A stretch of DNA of 64,000 nt, from contig OY754336.1 of NCBI GenBank assembly GCA_963573305.1, forward strand, positions 14,172,699 through 14,236,698, given 5' to 3'. Numbering within the stretch: the stretch's first letter is position 1; each line of letters starts with the position of its first letter. Below are positions 36,168 to 47,557 of the stretch, piece after piece. The translations under genes were made by a program, and so were the position numbers. This stretch comes from Pyrrhosoma nymphula. Its lineage: Eukaryota; Arthropoda; Insecta; Odonata; Coenagrionidae. Below the pieces are notes generated by a model, which did not search any database, had not been told where the DNA came from, and saw only the letters and a list, made by a program, of their open reading frames with translations.

Positions 36168-36312
36168 GAGAGTATAAAAAATGAAGTCATACGAAGAGTT
36201 GGAGAATAAATATTTTAGTTGGAACTACATGAAGGATTAGAGACAAACTTATCGGACATATTTGGCGACATAGTTCTCTCTTGAAAACCAAAATGGAAGG
36301 AGGAATGAATTA
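36168..36312 (+). mobile_element. LINE C-terminal fragment
   Basis: The plus strand encodes NEVIRRVGE at about 36180-36207 and, after stops, RDKLIGHIWRHSSLLKTKME at about 36239-36298. These are the adjacent NEEVL+RVGE and +..WIGHI.RH..LLK...EG motifs of arthropod LINEs, with correct spacing. Flanking LINE sequence is not recognisable. It is a short, old remnant. Confidence 0.72.
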
Positions 36313-36935
36313 GTATTAATTGATTCAGGCCAGAGTTGTCTTCCGTGGTTAGGACTTAGTAACTTTGAGAGTTGCATTTAAGTTATTTTATATGTCATCA
36401 GGGTGAGTTTCATGCCAGTCTAGGTGTATGCGGTTGGAACTAGCGTGGTGAAATTTAAGGTTTTCCAATTTTAACGTATCCCCTGATAGAAACCTAGCTT
36501 TGTACTTCTTCAATCCAATTTGGAAATAATATTTACTATGGATGTCAGCGGACGGAGATGGGAGGGTGCCTAAAAATGTATGGCATAGTGCTCACATATG
36601 AACATTGAAAAGTATATTTTATGTTCCTGTAACAGAGAGAAATTTAAATTTTTTCCGTCCTCAGTATTGCGGTTATTTTAATAATCGTTCCGAGTTTTCT
36701 GATTTGCTGGGTATCTGCTTATTCAGTTTGAACGGCATATTGGAAGGATGTTTTGTACCCCATACATAGTTTTCAATGTTTTCTTCCCCCAATTGGATTT
36801 CAGTAGGTTCCCTCTACTAGTTACTATTATGTATGTGTACATCCCGATATCCGAGTCCACCACATTGCTGCTTAGCCTCAGGCACATTCAAAGAGCTGTA
36901 GTACTAGCGGAGAAAGTTACTTAATTGAAGTAGAT
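36313..36935. other. No recognisable feature
   Basis: AT-rich. GTCTTCCGTGGTTAGGACTT at about 36339 faintly resembles a SINE A-box side, without a matching B box. Confidence 0.35.
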
Positions 36936-36939
36936 GTGC

Positions 36940-37260
36940 GAAGTTTATTTCGGTTCGCGAAGAAGTTACGGCCTCGATTCGAGTCATCCCCTCTTCACTG
37001 TTCCTTGTTCTCCTCTGCAATTCTTGAGGAACTACCGCTGGTACTAAGGAGGGTTGAAATAACAGATCCCTTCGGACCAAGGCCCGTCGCGTGTCGGAAA
37101 GACAGCGGAGGACTCCACACTGGGGTTTGCGCTTGAAGCGGGAAGAGTGAGTAATGGAGTAGGCTGGGGGTTGGAGGTGGGAGAGGAGGAGTAGGGGGGC
37201 TAAAGCCAAAGGCGAGGAAGGGAAGGACGCGGTAGCTTGCTCACCTCAACCCCACCTTAA
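36940..37260 (+). repeat. Dispersed repeat copy B within a GC-rich island
   Basis: The first about 140 bases (36948-37085) are the diverged partner of 35876-36020. The remainder is GC-rich. The minus ORF of 101 codons (36904-37209) is unrecognised and spans the repeat. Confidence 0.45.
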
Positions 37261-38680
37261 AGTCTCACCGAAATAAAGTGGAGTGCCATGCGGGAAGATT
37301 TATATTTTTTGACCAGAAGGCCAAGATCCGGCCTGGTCTCCGCTCCTCTCTTCTTGGCCAGTCTTTCTCTCCTGCTCCGTGTAGCTTAGGGGGTTGCCCA
37401 TAGGATTTTCACCCTGAATGGGTACGTGCGACGTTCTGTTCCCTTTTCAAAATTCAATGAATGGATGATACTTGAATGAAGTAAAGTATTTAGTTGTATT
37501 TAAGTGGCTTTTGCCTCTCTTATGACGCGCAGGGGAATGGAGTATAATTAATGTAAAATGAGCAGTTCTATGAAAATGTTGAGCATGTTTACATTAGTTA
37601 CGACTATGATTGGCAGGTTGGTAACACAAGTGAGGTCTGAGGAAGCAAGGTGAGGTTACTTTGAGATGAGGATACTTTGCACCTTGAGGGGATTCTTGTC
37701 ACAAAAAAAATTAAGTAATTTTATTGCCTTCTGCGCGTCAGTTAGGGAATTGCACGCATTAGAAACCGCTGTTTGTGAATGTACGTTTTGGAGTATGCGT
37801 CATAGCTGTGTGGAGTAAGTCACAAGTGCGCCGACGAAGAGTTGAGGGAGTTAGAGAGGGAGTGAAGAAACAACGCAAATGCTGACCATTTAATACGAAA
37901 ACTTTTTCGTACGAGTTTCCGGATTTTTTCTCTCGTGTCGGCCCCCATGGGTTTGGCTTTCCGGCGTTTGACGGGAGTGGGGGACCCTTCAACTGTTACT
38001 TTCTTCGAGTTCTGCGGAAGACGCTATGGGGAGAAGGATATAGGGGACGAAGGAAAAGGGAGAGCTGTCTCCTGGCGGCTGTCAGAATTTTATTTTATTT
38101 TGACGTGAAACTATCTGTGTGCTATATGGATACCTACATATGAATCTCCTCTCCCGCCACTTAGGTGCCATTTGTCAACCGAAATATCGAATACTATTCA
38201 TGTGTCATTCTTATTCTTTCGTATATATTGGTGTTAATAGTGATGCTGCATGGCTATAAGGGACATTATTGGACTAAATTAAACTATGCTTCAAAGTATT
38301 ATCAAAGACGCTGAGCGTATCTCCCAAATTTCTTAAATTTAAATGAAAATTCCTGTCCTATTCAAACATGTATGGCGAATTTTAAGCTGAATTTCAACAG
38401 GTTCGTGTAGCAACCAAACTTAAGAACGTTTTCATGAGAAAACACATTTACGTAAGGCTTCCGACAACATTGCTCTGCTTCTGCGCATATTTTTATAACA
38501 TTTATGTCTATTTTCACGGATGCCGCGCAATGTGCAAGATTGTTCTTTTGCGATGCCGTAACACCGTAAGTAAGGATTTTAAACATCATGTCCTAAAGGA
38601 GAAATGTGATCTATGTTGCAATTTCTAGCATCTCGAAAAATATTTACCTACACTTTGTGATCACACTTTGCGTATGCATG
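37261..38680. other. No recognisable feature
   Basis: Mixed composition with ORFs of at most 77 codons, none recognised. Confidence 0.4.
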
Positions 38681-38741
<61 letters not shown>

Positions 38742-38748
38742 CTGTATA
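38679..38748. repeat. (TA)n microsatellite
   Basis: A near-perfect TA dinucleotide run interrupted by single TG units (about 38707 and 38735). It can extrude as a cruciform. The start of the 133-codon plus ORF at 38706-39107 is inside this run (its N-terminus is a YIYI repeat), so that ORF start is an artefact. Confidence 0.9.
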
Positions 38749-38829
38749 TAGATCGAATTTTCCGAGAAAGAATATATGTTAAAAGTTTCGTCCTCTCGAA
38801 ATTTCTCACTTCGGTAATCTTTCTATCGT

Positions 38830-39210
38830 TCCCTTTTTTGCGACGCGGTTCTCACTTTCGCTCGAGAGCTTTGGGGAAACCCCAGGAGGTGTCGCGGTGG
38901 TTTGTTGGCTTGGAAGTGGAATGGGCGCCGCGAGATTTTTTTCCCCATTCAGTACCGGCGAGCCACGTATTGTTGCGGATGCGTGAGCCCAGAACAGCTG
39001 CGGTAGTGGGGGCTGACCACTGCCGGTCGGCCGTCCCTATCGAGGGCATTGATCTGGAACACAATTGTTTCCTGCGATTAAACAATTTGTGGAGACGCAT
39101 GCACTAGTTTGAGGCGAGAAGGGGCGGTTTCGAGGGCAAGGACGCGGGGGTTTCCCAAAACGTACCCTTTCTCTGGGAAGTGGGCGTATCCTTTTTGCCG
39201 CAGTTCAAGG
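38830..39210. other. GC-rich island, ORFs unrecognised
   Basis: GC-rich with an 82-codon minus ORF (38852-39100) and the tail of the microsatellite-started plus ORF. I recognise no domain. Confidence 0.25.
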
Positions 39211-39489
39211 TGATTTATTCTCGTTGTGACGACGACCTCTCAAGGGAGTCGATGTTTAGCACGTGCAAATTCGTGAGCTCATATATTTTTCCCTGAACGC
39301 TCCATTTGGAAATCGTAGCTCAAGCTGCAATTGTCCGTGTCGTCAAACCAGTCAATGAGAATATTTTTCTCTTCCCTTGAATTGACCATTAAATTTTTTT
39401 TCTTCCCCAATGTTCGGGAACGGTTCTAATTTCACGCCATGAATCGAGCTTCATTTTCTGTTTCGTATTGTTTGATCCATTCTTGGGTA

Positions 39490-39757
39490 ATTGGTTGCTG
39501 TGGTAGCTGGATTACTAGCTTACCATTCCCAGGGACCTAGGCTCGGTTTGATAACCCGGCAGTGGTGAAGATCTCTTTCGTGAGATAGACTGTGCTCTTT
39601 GACGCCTTTCATAATAAGTAAGTTAATGGTGACTACGGGTTTTCTCCTCACTCTTCTGACATTCCCCAAAAGATCTTTCAATTTACATCCTCCCCACCTG
39701 AAGTGTAAGTTTCAAATGAACTCATTTTTAGGTCGCTTCCCCAAATAACCAACCAAC
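39490..39757 (+). repeat. tRNA-derived SINE, diverged copy
   Basis: The head has TGTGGTAGCTGGATTACTAG (A-box side) and, 40 bases on, CTCGGTTTGATAACCCGGCA (B-box position). The following GGCAGTGGTGAAGAT parallels GGCAGTGGCGGAGAT in the SINE at 32.8 kb. The 3' end CGCTTCCCCAAATAACC plus AACC (39732-39757) matches the ends at 9.55 and 33.09 kb. The middle is shorter and diverged. Confidence 0.65.
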
Positions 39758-39907
39758 GCTGCATTTTCTCTTTCTGTATCCCCCCTGAATACCAAGTAAA
39801 TGTGCCAGAGTGTCTATAATAGAGCATGAGATCGTTTGGTATTGTGTGGGATGAGATCCAGCGGTCCCACAATATAGTTCTAACCCTGTCAAGTTCCAGC
39901 AGTTGGT

Positions 39908-39945
39908 CACTGTTTGTGTAGCAACAGTATGCTACGCAAACAGTG
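39908..39945. repeat. Short hairpin
   Basis: 16-base arms CACTGTTTGTGTAGCA (39908-39923) and TGCTACGCAAACAGTG (39930-39945) with one mismatch and a 6-base loop. Role unknown. Confidence 0.7.
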
Positions 39946-40309
39946 CAAAGTAATTCACTAATTGTAAGTTGAATTTGAGCACCCTGGTCTTATAATCATG
40001 ATGATCAACTAGATGATCAATTAGACGTACGATTATATGTTCTTGCCTCATAATAATTGACGAATTGCACATATAAAGTAAACAAATATTCATTTTCACT
40101 TTCAAATTTAGTATATTTTCTAAATTTAGAATAGAAGGTCTCTTAACTTTGTAAATTTCAATCTAAAATTTATTTTCTACTTTTTAGTGCATTTTTATTT
40201 TTTCGTGCATTTTGAAATAAGACCAGTTTAAAAAAAGTGTATTTTAATATATTTTTATTTTCTACTTTTTAGTCTTCACACTTATTATTTTAACAAATTA
40301 AGTAAAATC

Positions 40310-41070
40310 TCTAACGGTTCCATGGGAAGGGGTTCAAAAATTGGGTAATAGATATATGCGATTAAACTCACGTAGCAAGTTAAAAATTCGTCTTCATATT
40401 ATTTATGAAACGGTTCTTTGAAATTTGAATTATTAGCATTTCTTCTCAATATATTTGCTAAATTAATGGTTGCAATGAATTGCAACAGTGGCTGCGAGTA
40501 GATAATGTAATGCGGGTTGCGTAATGTTAGGGTAAAGAAATATAAAATTGAAACCATTTAGTTTTAGTAGATTAACTTGGCAATTAGTGAATATATTCAT
40601 TGATTCATCTACTGTAATCGATATTAAACATGTATGCAAAATTTGGGAAAGATTGAACAACCGGAATGGGTTCAAAAAATTAGATATGCGATTAAACTCA
40701 CGAAGCAAGTTAATATAAGACCATTAATTAGTAGATTAACTTGGTAATTAGTAGATATAATGATTGATTCATCTACTGTAATCGATATTAAACATGTATG
40801 CAAAATTTGGGAAAGATTGAACAACGGGAATGGGTTCAAAAATTGGGTAATAGATATGCGATTAAACTTACTAAGCAAGTTGAAAAAGACCAGTTATAGT
40901 AGACTTACTTGGTAATTAGTGAATATAATGATTTATTCATGTACTGTCATCGAGATTAAACATGCATGCAAAATTTGGGAAAGATTGAACAACGGGAATG
41001 GGTTCAAAAATTGGGTAATAGATATGCGATTAAACTCACGAAGCAAGTTACTACTAGACCAGTAAAAATA
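40310..41070 (+). repeat. ~166-bp tandem repeat array
   Basis: Three consecutive units begin near 40560, 40724 and 40892. The anchor AGATTAACTTGG-type motif sits at 40569, 40733 and 40901, giving steps of 164 and 168. Each unit contains TACTGTAATCGATATTAAAC, AAATTTGGGAAAGATTGAAC, GGGTTCAAAAATTGGG and GCGATTAAACTCACGAAGCA. A partial diverged unit lies at 40318-40382, separated from the array by about 170 unrelated bases. Units differ by small indels, for example the GGGTAAT present or absent before AGATATGCG. This is a minisatellite/satellite fragment. The minus ORFs of 81 and 68 codons are repeat artefacts that share the peptide ILHTCLISITVDES. Confidence 0.88.
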
Positions 41071-43480
41071 GATGTTATCGATAAGAAAATACAATTATGA
41101 GAAATTATTGGGTTGCGGAATGAGATTGGAAGCTGTAGTCGCTGTTTTTGCGGTGAAGCTTTGCGTTTCGTAGGTTTGTTTTTGCGTAGCGAATGAGTTG
41201 GAGTCTAATAATAAGAATAAATATGCTATGAGTGAAAAAAGTATTATTTTAATTTTTTCCAGCAATGCTCACTATCAACCAGGACTTGTTTTGTCTGTAT
41301 CCACATTTCAATTTCAGGTGTGACCCGTCAAGTGCCTGTTGTCAGTGAAATAATTATGTCGAGCAATGGGTTATTATGGTATTAGTCGTCGTACATTTCA
41401 TTCTGTTGAATCGGTTATTAATTTATATTTTTATTTAAACCCTGATAGCTCAGATACGGAGTACATTCACACAAATGTCATGCCAAGCTACAGATTTATG
41501 CTACGTTTTTTTCTCCCTTAGCGCTCATTATTTGTAAGTTATTTTTTGAAGATTCTAGATCGTTTTTTATTTATTTTATTTAGCGCGAATTTAATGATTA
41601 TTTAAATATTCAAGAAAGCTTGTTATGATAGGCGCTGTTCTTACTATGGTTATAAGGTAAATGGCGGTAGAGGATAATTTATATTTAGAAGAAAGTTTAG
41701 AAATGTATATGGAGAGGCTAAATATGACTGCTCACGAAGAGACGAGCATGGTAAAAAATAACTAGTGGAGTCGATAGAGAGTAATAGGGTGTTTGGCTGT
41801 AAATGCTTAAGGAGGTCCAGTTTTCTTGTTCTGCATAGTTGGTTACTCGGTAACTTTATATAAACGTCTCCGTTTACATTAATTAATTCATTCCATGGGC
41901 TCCCTAGTTGCATAAATGGTGAAGGAGCACCTGTTCGAGCTGACTACGTTGAAAATATTTGACTCATCCGCATGCCGCCTTTTCTCTTAACCTTAAAACT
42001 CCTTTTTTTCGGTATAATTGAGTGGCAATCTCTTTGAGAATGGCTAAGAGGGACGGAGAATGGCATAAGAATGCCTGCGGGTATTAAATTTAATCACTTT
42101 GAATTACGTATTCATCATTAGTCGTGAAAAAAGAAGTGAGGCTTTACGCTGTAACATGTAATTTTCCTCACGCATCCGTGAAAAAGGCGTAAAATCCCTT
42201 AAAGTTTTCGGAGGAAAAACTTTAACCGCGCATTTATTATGTTTTTATTTTATACTTTGCTATCGCAAGCGGAAATTGTGTCGTGAAGTGCTATTTTTAG
42301 GCGGGAACTTTTAACGGTTCAGAGTTCGAACACACATTTCAGATTTTTTGTAATCGTGTCATTACTCTTGAGGTTGCATTCGTTCTCTCTCCAAAAGGAT
42401 TAATATGAGTGCATAACGATTCGTATGTACTACCTCCATTAACTGCAGACAGATAAAGTGTCGTCGGGTCCCAATCACCGACCGAATCCAGTCTCACGTG
42501 AAAGCATTAATTGTTCAGGACTTGGAAGAGAGCCAAGCTTCGCGAACTCTATGCCTGCTCCACTGAATCTCGTGTATGTCCTTATCGGCATATGCGTGGT
42601 GCCTGGCGTCCTGATAACGTGATTTAATAAAGCTTGTTGTGACGTTGCATTGGGGTGATTTCCGATTAGAAGGTTTTGGTCGGTGGTAACCTAGTGACAG
42701 CTACTGTGTTTAAACAAGTGCCATATTGGTGCAAAAATGAGGTAAGACCTTAAGGTAAAGCAAGAATGCCATTGTGAATTTCACCTTTTGTTATATGATT
42801 TAAGATTCAATTAAACGTCGTTGTATGTTCATTACACTTTAACATTTGCGTATTGCTTCATATAATCGTCATAAAATATGCATCAATATAAGAGACATGA
42901 CACTTTCCCCATTACATGAGCCAGCTAATCTCAAAGTCTATGCCCACTACCTCAGTTTCAATATTCATCTCAAGAATAGTCAAAAAGGGATGTTTACTCT
43001 AATTTTACAATTTGTCTTTAAGTTCTTAAAAAGTTTTTTATTTGCTCAACCGTTCCATCCGGAGGGAAATTATGAAGAATATTATTATTCCAACTTATTA
43101 TATGTAAGTGACCGACTATGAGTCATAATCATTTTGGAGGATGAAAAAACTTAAAAACTCTCGAAAGCATGTTCTGACAATTAAAATTATGCAAGGGTTA
43201 TTATTGATGTGTGTGTTTAATTTGTGATAAGTTTTACTTTTAATAGACGTATTAAAAAAATTGTATAATGAAATTGAATCGAATTTTTATGTTGCTTTTG
43301 CCTTTTTATTTGCCTATTTCTTGGCTGTAAAATATTCAATGAGAGTCTTGAGTACTTTTCCTAAAGTTTTATATTTTTCATGAAGCTAAATACTTTCCGG
43401 CTCACAGTAAGTGATTTCTGTGGGTGGTGTGAAATAACCTTAAGCTATATGCACACTTTGAAAACGTGAATATCCCTTCT
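41071..43480. other. No recognisable feature
   Basis: About 2.4 kb. ORFs up to 91 codons (42846-43121) are unrecognised. No long repeat was seen. Confidence 0.4.
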
Positions 43481-43960
43481 TTCTACTCACTCGCGACACC
43501 TCGAATGTTTCTCCGCGTGAATTGGGAGTTTTTTGACCTCTGCCTTACCCCCGGGGGTCTCGAAGGATTTCCGGAATTGTGACGAGAGTGGCCGGGTGCG
43601 ACAAAAAAAATAGGTCTTGGAAGAAAAACCTCCTTTTTTCCCTTTTTTGCGCTGCCCGTAGAATTATGCCGGGGGAAGTGCGGAAAATTCCAAGTTGGCC
43701 GCATGAGACTTGCTTTGGATCCGATCTTGACATAGTCGGCCGGCGCGCGGCGTGATAATTTTTTTAGCCCTCCGAGCGCGGGTCCCCATTGAATGGAATA
43801 AAGCGGGGGAAACACGCAGGCTGAGGCCATGTTCCATTTCGAATGTACTACCCTGGTGCATGTTGTATATACCGTGCGTACTATGTAGCGTAAACCATAC
43901 GTACTATGCAGGCTATGCCATATACTGTATAAGTATAAGAGAAGCACGCTCTTGGTAAAT
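43480..43960. other. GC-rich island with unrecognised 154-codon minus ORF
   Basis: The minus strand is open from 43947 to 43483 (154 codons, basic, serine/arginine-rich C-terminus with HSRHNSGNPSRPPGVRQ). Overlapping frames on both strands are also open. No family is recognised. It may be open by composition. Confidence 0.2.
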
Positions 43961-45180
43961 GGAATGGACTACTAGCGCTAGTACGAAAATGTGTTCGACG
44001 AAGGTTTCAAATGAGTGACGGTGACCGTTAAATCAGAAAACGTGAATAGGAGGAGGTCATTTAGTTAAAGACAAAGACGAATAGTCGAATGGGCCTGTGT
44101 ATATACTCATGGCCTGGGATCAGGAGCCTTCTGATTAATCCGTGGTTTCCCGCTTTTATCACATATCACAAACTATCATTCTTTCCTTTTTCTACATTTT
44201 TTTCATCAAGCTTGCTCTTAATAAATCATTTTATGCATGATATTCAGCGAGAACTTGTAACCCTGAACAGACATATTTAATGACCGAACTAGATGAAGAA
44301 GAAACTAATGCTGCACGCTTCGTTAAAATTGCAACGAGCGATCGGTTGGTTTTATTATTCCAAAGGAAAGACTATGATGGGAGTCGCTGGAGAGTCGGAA
44401 ATGTAACGCCATAGACTAAAACACTTAAAAAGTTTAGACCATGCGAACTTTAGGGTGACACAAATGCTGTTATTTTACCTCCACGCACTGCTTCTAAAAA
44501 AAAAGAAAGGGGGAAGAGTAAGAGAGGTGACAATCGAATGGACATAAACGGAAATTCCTTCTTACTACGCACTGATAATGGCTATAATAAAATTAAATTG
44601 ATCACCCTGTCGAGCAGATAGGTACAAAAATTCCCGCTTCCCACTGTCTATTATGGTAAATTGAGCAAAACACGTCACCTAGAATTTGATGAATTTTACT
44701 TAATTTTAAAGAAAAACTCATCTTTCCAAATGATATCAAAATACTAATCCCTTGCCGAACTACTTTTCTAGCTATTTGCCCACAAATATATGCTGTTTTA
44801 CATGGGATAGATTACAGCTATGCGCCCCAGAGGGAGAATATTAAAAAATAGGAATTCCCAACACCTAGATTTCGTCAAAAAACTAGCGGTGTTTAGTTCG
44901 CATGTTTTCTTAACTATTTATAAAAATTAATCTATTACTAACCGCAGTAAATTTTAAAGAATAGCAAAACAAACCTGCTGTTTGGAAGGGTTTTTAGCCG
45001 TACAGGGTAAAAAAAAGTGAGTCAAGTTAGAGACTTATTTAGATATATTTATTAAATTAATTATAATTTTGGTCCTATATAACTATATGTTTGCACCAAT
45101 AATATTACAATATTTATTTCACACTTCTGACAAATACTTAGTTCAAAATATAAAATTCGAATATGGTCTCTGTTATGACT
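43961..45180. other. No recognisable feature
   Basis: AT-rich, nothing supported. Confidence 0.4.
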
Positions 45181-45181
45181 A

Positions 45182-45217
45182 GGGAAATATCTCGCTCGAA
45201 CTACCTTAATGACTTAA
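45182..45217 (+). repeat. Short dispersed repeat
   Basis: Partner of 30130-30168 (GGAAA-ATCTCGCTC-AA-(T/C)-ACCTTAAT). Family unidentified. Confidence 0.4.
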
Positions 45218-45499
45218 GTAAAAACAGAGTAAAAATTATCCCTTTGTTCTTTCCCTCTTCCTATTCATACATCTATTGTCTGCCGTCTTCATGCATAATG
45301 TCTTCACACTCCCTGCCCCACGCCTCTTAGGGTGGTATGTAGATGCGGAATGCGTAAGAATGTTACGGAGGAAAAATACGGAAAAGTATTCCATTTTATT
45401 TCCATGAGTATTATGCGACACGCTTTAATTATTCTCATGCTAAACACGGTATGGTTTTCAGCTTATTGAATTATGCGATACGTAGTCTTTTTGCGATGC

Positions 45500-45930
45500 T
45501 ATATCGCTCTGAGTTTCCGCAATTCGAATATCACTGGACCCCTACACCCGGCGCTCGTCCATATCCACCGTGCACTCCGGCCACTCCTCGTTCCCCCCCT
45601 CCCACTTGAGAATTCTCCTCGGCAGTTGAGGAAGCAGGAAGTGAGGAAGTTCTTTTTTATTCTCTTTTACACCCCCTTCCCCTTCAGCGCAACCCTCGCT
45701 GATCTTTAAAGATGAGGGCCCTCCCTGAATCCTGCGGTGCCTACTCGAATTCGTCCACTATTGTGAAGGGCAAAGGGAGAGAAAGGGTTAAAGGGTCGCC
45801 CGGAGACCGTCACCGGTGCAAGAGATCGGATTACATTACGATTTATCACCCTCATGTCGATATTTTTTCCCTGGTCCGGGTAGATGCGGTTAAATTGCAG
45901 GAAACGATGCGTTATGGCGAAAAATAATGT
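45500..45930. other. Moderately GC-rich block, ORFs unrecognised
   Basis: Two plus ORFs (45473-45709 and 45712-45927) lie end to end but show no recognisable domain. The composition is pyrimidine-rich at 45540-45620. Confidence 0.25.
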
Positions 45931-45944
45931 TTAGGTACAGATTG

Positions 45945-46520
45945 GTCATTCCTGCTTGAAATTTGGGAAAACTAAAGTGATTTTGTAAAACTCAGGGAAT
46001 TCTTTTGAATTTGATCGTAATTTATAAAAAATTAATTTTACTCATGGTACAGAATAATTACTTGGATATTTTGAAATTGCGAACTATTTCCATATAAGTT
46101 TGAAATTTTATCCTACATCAATTGATGAAATCGTATTTTTGGCCGATATTTTATCACTTATACTTTGGGTATTTTTCTTTCCTGTTTTGCTTCGATTATT
46201 TTTACTATGTTTTTTGGCAAAAGAGTAATATTTACCTACACTGCGGCCATTCCTGCACAAAATTTAGGAGAACTAAAGTGCTTCTGTAAAACTCAGGGAA
46301 TTATTTTGAATTTGATCGTAATTAATAAAATTTTAGTTTTCCTCGTGTTAATGAATAATTACGTGGAGATTTTGCAATTTCGAAATATGTCCGTGTAAAT
46401 TTTGAAGTGTTACCCCACTTCAAATCATGAGATCGAATATTTGGCCGATATTTATCACTTTTGCTTAGGGTATTTTCCTTTCCTGTTTAGCCTCAATTTA
46501 TTTTCACTTGTGCTACCTTC
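45945..46520 (+). repeat. 301-bp tandem duplication, two diverged units
   Basis: ACTAAAGTG occurs at 45971 and 46272, and the units align over about 280 bases around this offset of 301. Shared blocks are CCATTCCTGC/TCATTCCTGC, TGTAAAACTCAGGGAATT, TTTGAATTTGATCGTAAT, GAATAATTAC, GGCCGATATTT and TTTCCTGTTT. The sequence after unit 2 (TACCTTCACTGCATTAAAT, about 46515) resembles the start of unit 2, hinting at a third, lost unit. Non-coding. Confidence 0.78.
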
Positions 46521-46900
46521 ACTGCATTAAATATTATTGGAGGAGTTTCAGCCGTGTAAATAATTGTCTATTGATTCCAGCGGGTCATATTATGTTGATA
46601 GCTTTTTAATTACGCATTTTTTAATGTTAAGATTTGCTGCTGAAGTTTTTAATTCTGAACAAACTATTTAAACGATTTCCTTCTAAGGACATCATCGTTT
46701 TTTCCATCGATCATATGCGATAATTATGCATATTATTTAAGGTGCCCTACCTTTTTTTGAGAATTTATTCACGTATAGCTGCATTCGCCTGTTTAGATTT
46801 TGAAATTAATTATCTCTTGACGCCGACAATCACTTCTCTCAGCCGTCGAAATCGGAACCATTTGGATTTTAACAGCTAGTGTTCATTCAAATGCGAGATT
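46521..46900. other. No recognisable feature
   Basis: AT-rich, nothing supported. Confidence 0.4.
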
Positions 46901-47557
46901 AACACCACCCTGAATACTTCCTGGCACTTTAGAAATCCCGCATACCATTTCCCCGCTTCGCTTTTATTTTTCCCGCTTTGGTCTCTCTGAATCGTGGCAA
47001 AGTTAGGCTTCAAGGCCTCCCTCATCCCCCACTCATACTCTCAAAACTCTCGCTCTCTCATTGCTGGAAAAGCATGGACGTCGCCGTAAAATTTCACGGC
47101 GACAATCTCACCTTATAGGTCTCAGCATAATAGATGAACCTTTTCTCGGGGGTCGAGACCCCGGGATAGTGGGTGCCAGAGGGTTGGGAGAGGGGTAGTG
47201 CCGCTCTCGCGTAGCATGTATTATTACTGCCCCTCATTCGCTTATTCGGCGGGAGCGTAGCCTGCTTCTGGTGTGCACCTTTACTCTCTACTGCTCTCCC
47301 AGTCCTTCTTCCTGTTCTCCCCTTGCATCTGTCGCCTCTCCTCTATCTATGTCGCCCTCTCCGACACTCTTCTCGCTCTTTCCCCCCCGCTTAACTCCCC
47401 CCCTGTGGTGTTGGGAAGTGGAGGAATCGACCGCGAACACGGCGCAGTGCTGGGAGCTGTTTGGAGTGCGCGCGAACTCACGGCTGCTCTTTGGAGTGAA
47501 GGGCGGGACAGTGTGGGAGAAGCAAGGCGGAGAAGGGAAAGGTCGCTCGTCCTCTCC
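46900..47557. other. GC-rich block, unrecognised overlapping ORFs
   Basis: Several overlapping ORFs of 99-147 codons on both strands (47271-47714) run from this GC-rich block into the GCGATA tract. None is recognised. Open frames on both strands argue for compositional openness. Confidence 0.25.

Noticed and set aside
38706..39107. 133-codon plus ORF
   Set aside because: It starts inside a (TA)n microsatellite (YIYI repeat), and the rest is GC-rich sequence with no recognised domain.
40310..41070. CRISPR-like array
   Set aside because: The units are about 166 bases and similar throughout, with no alternation of short repeats and unique spacers. The host is eukaryotic.
43483..43947. 154-codon minus ORF as a gene
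   Set aside because: No recognised domain, competing frames are open on both strands, and GC-rich composition lowers stop frequency.
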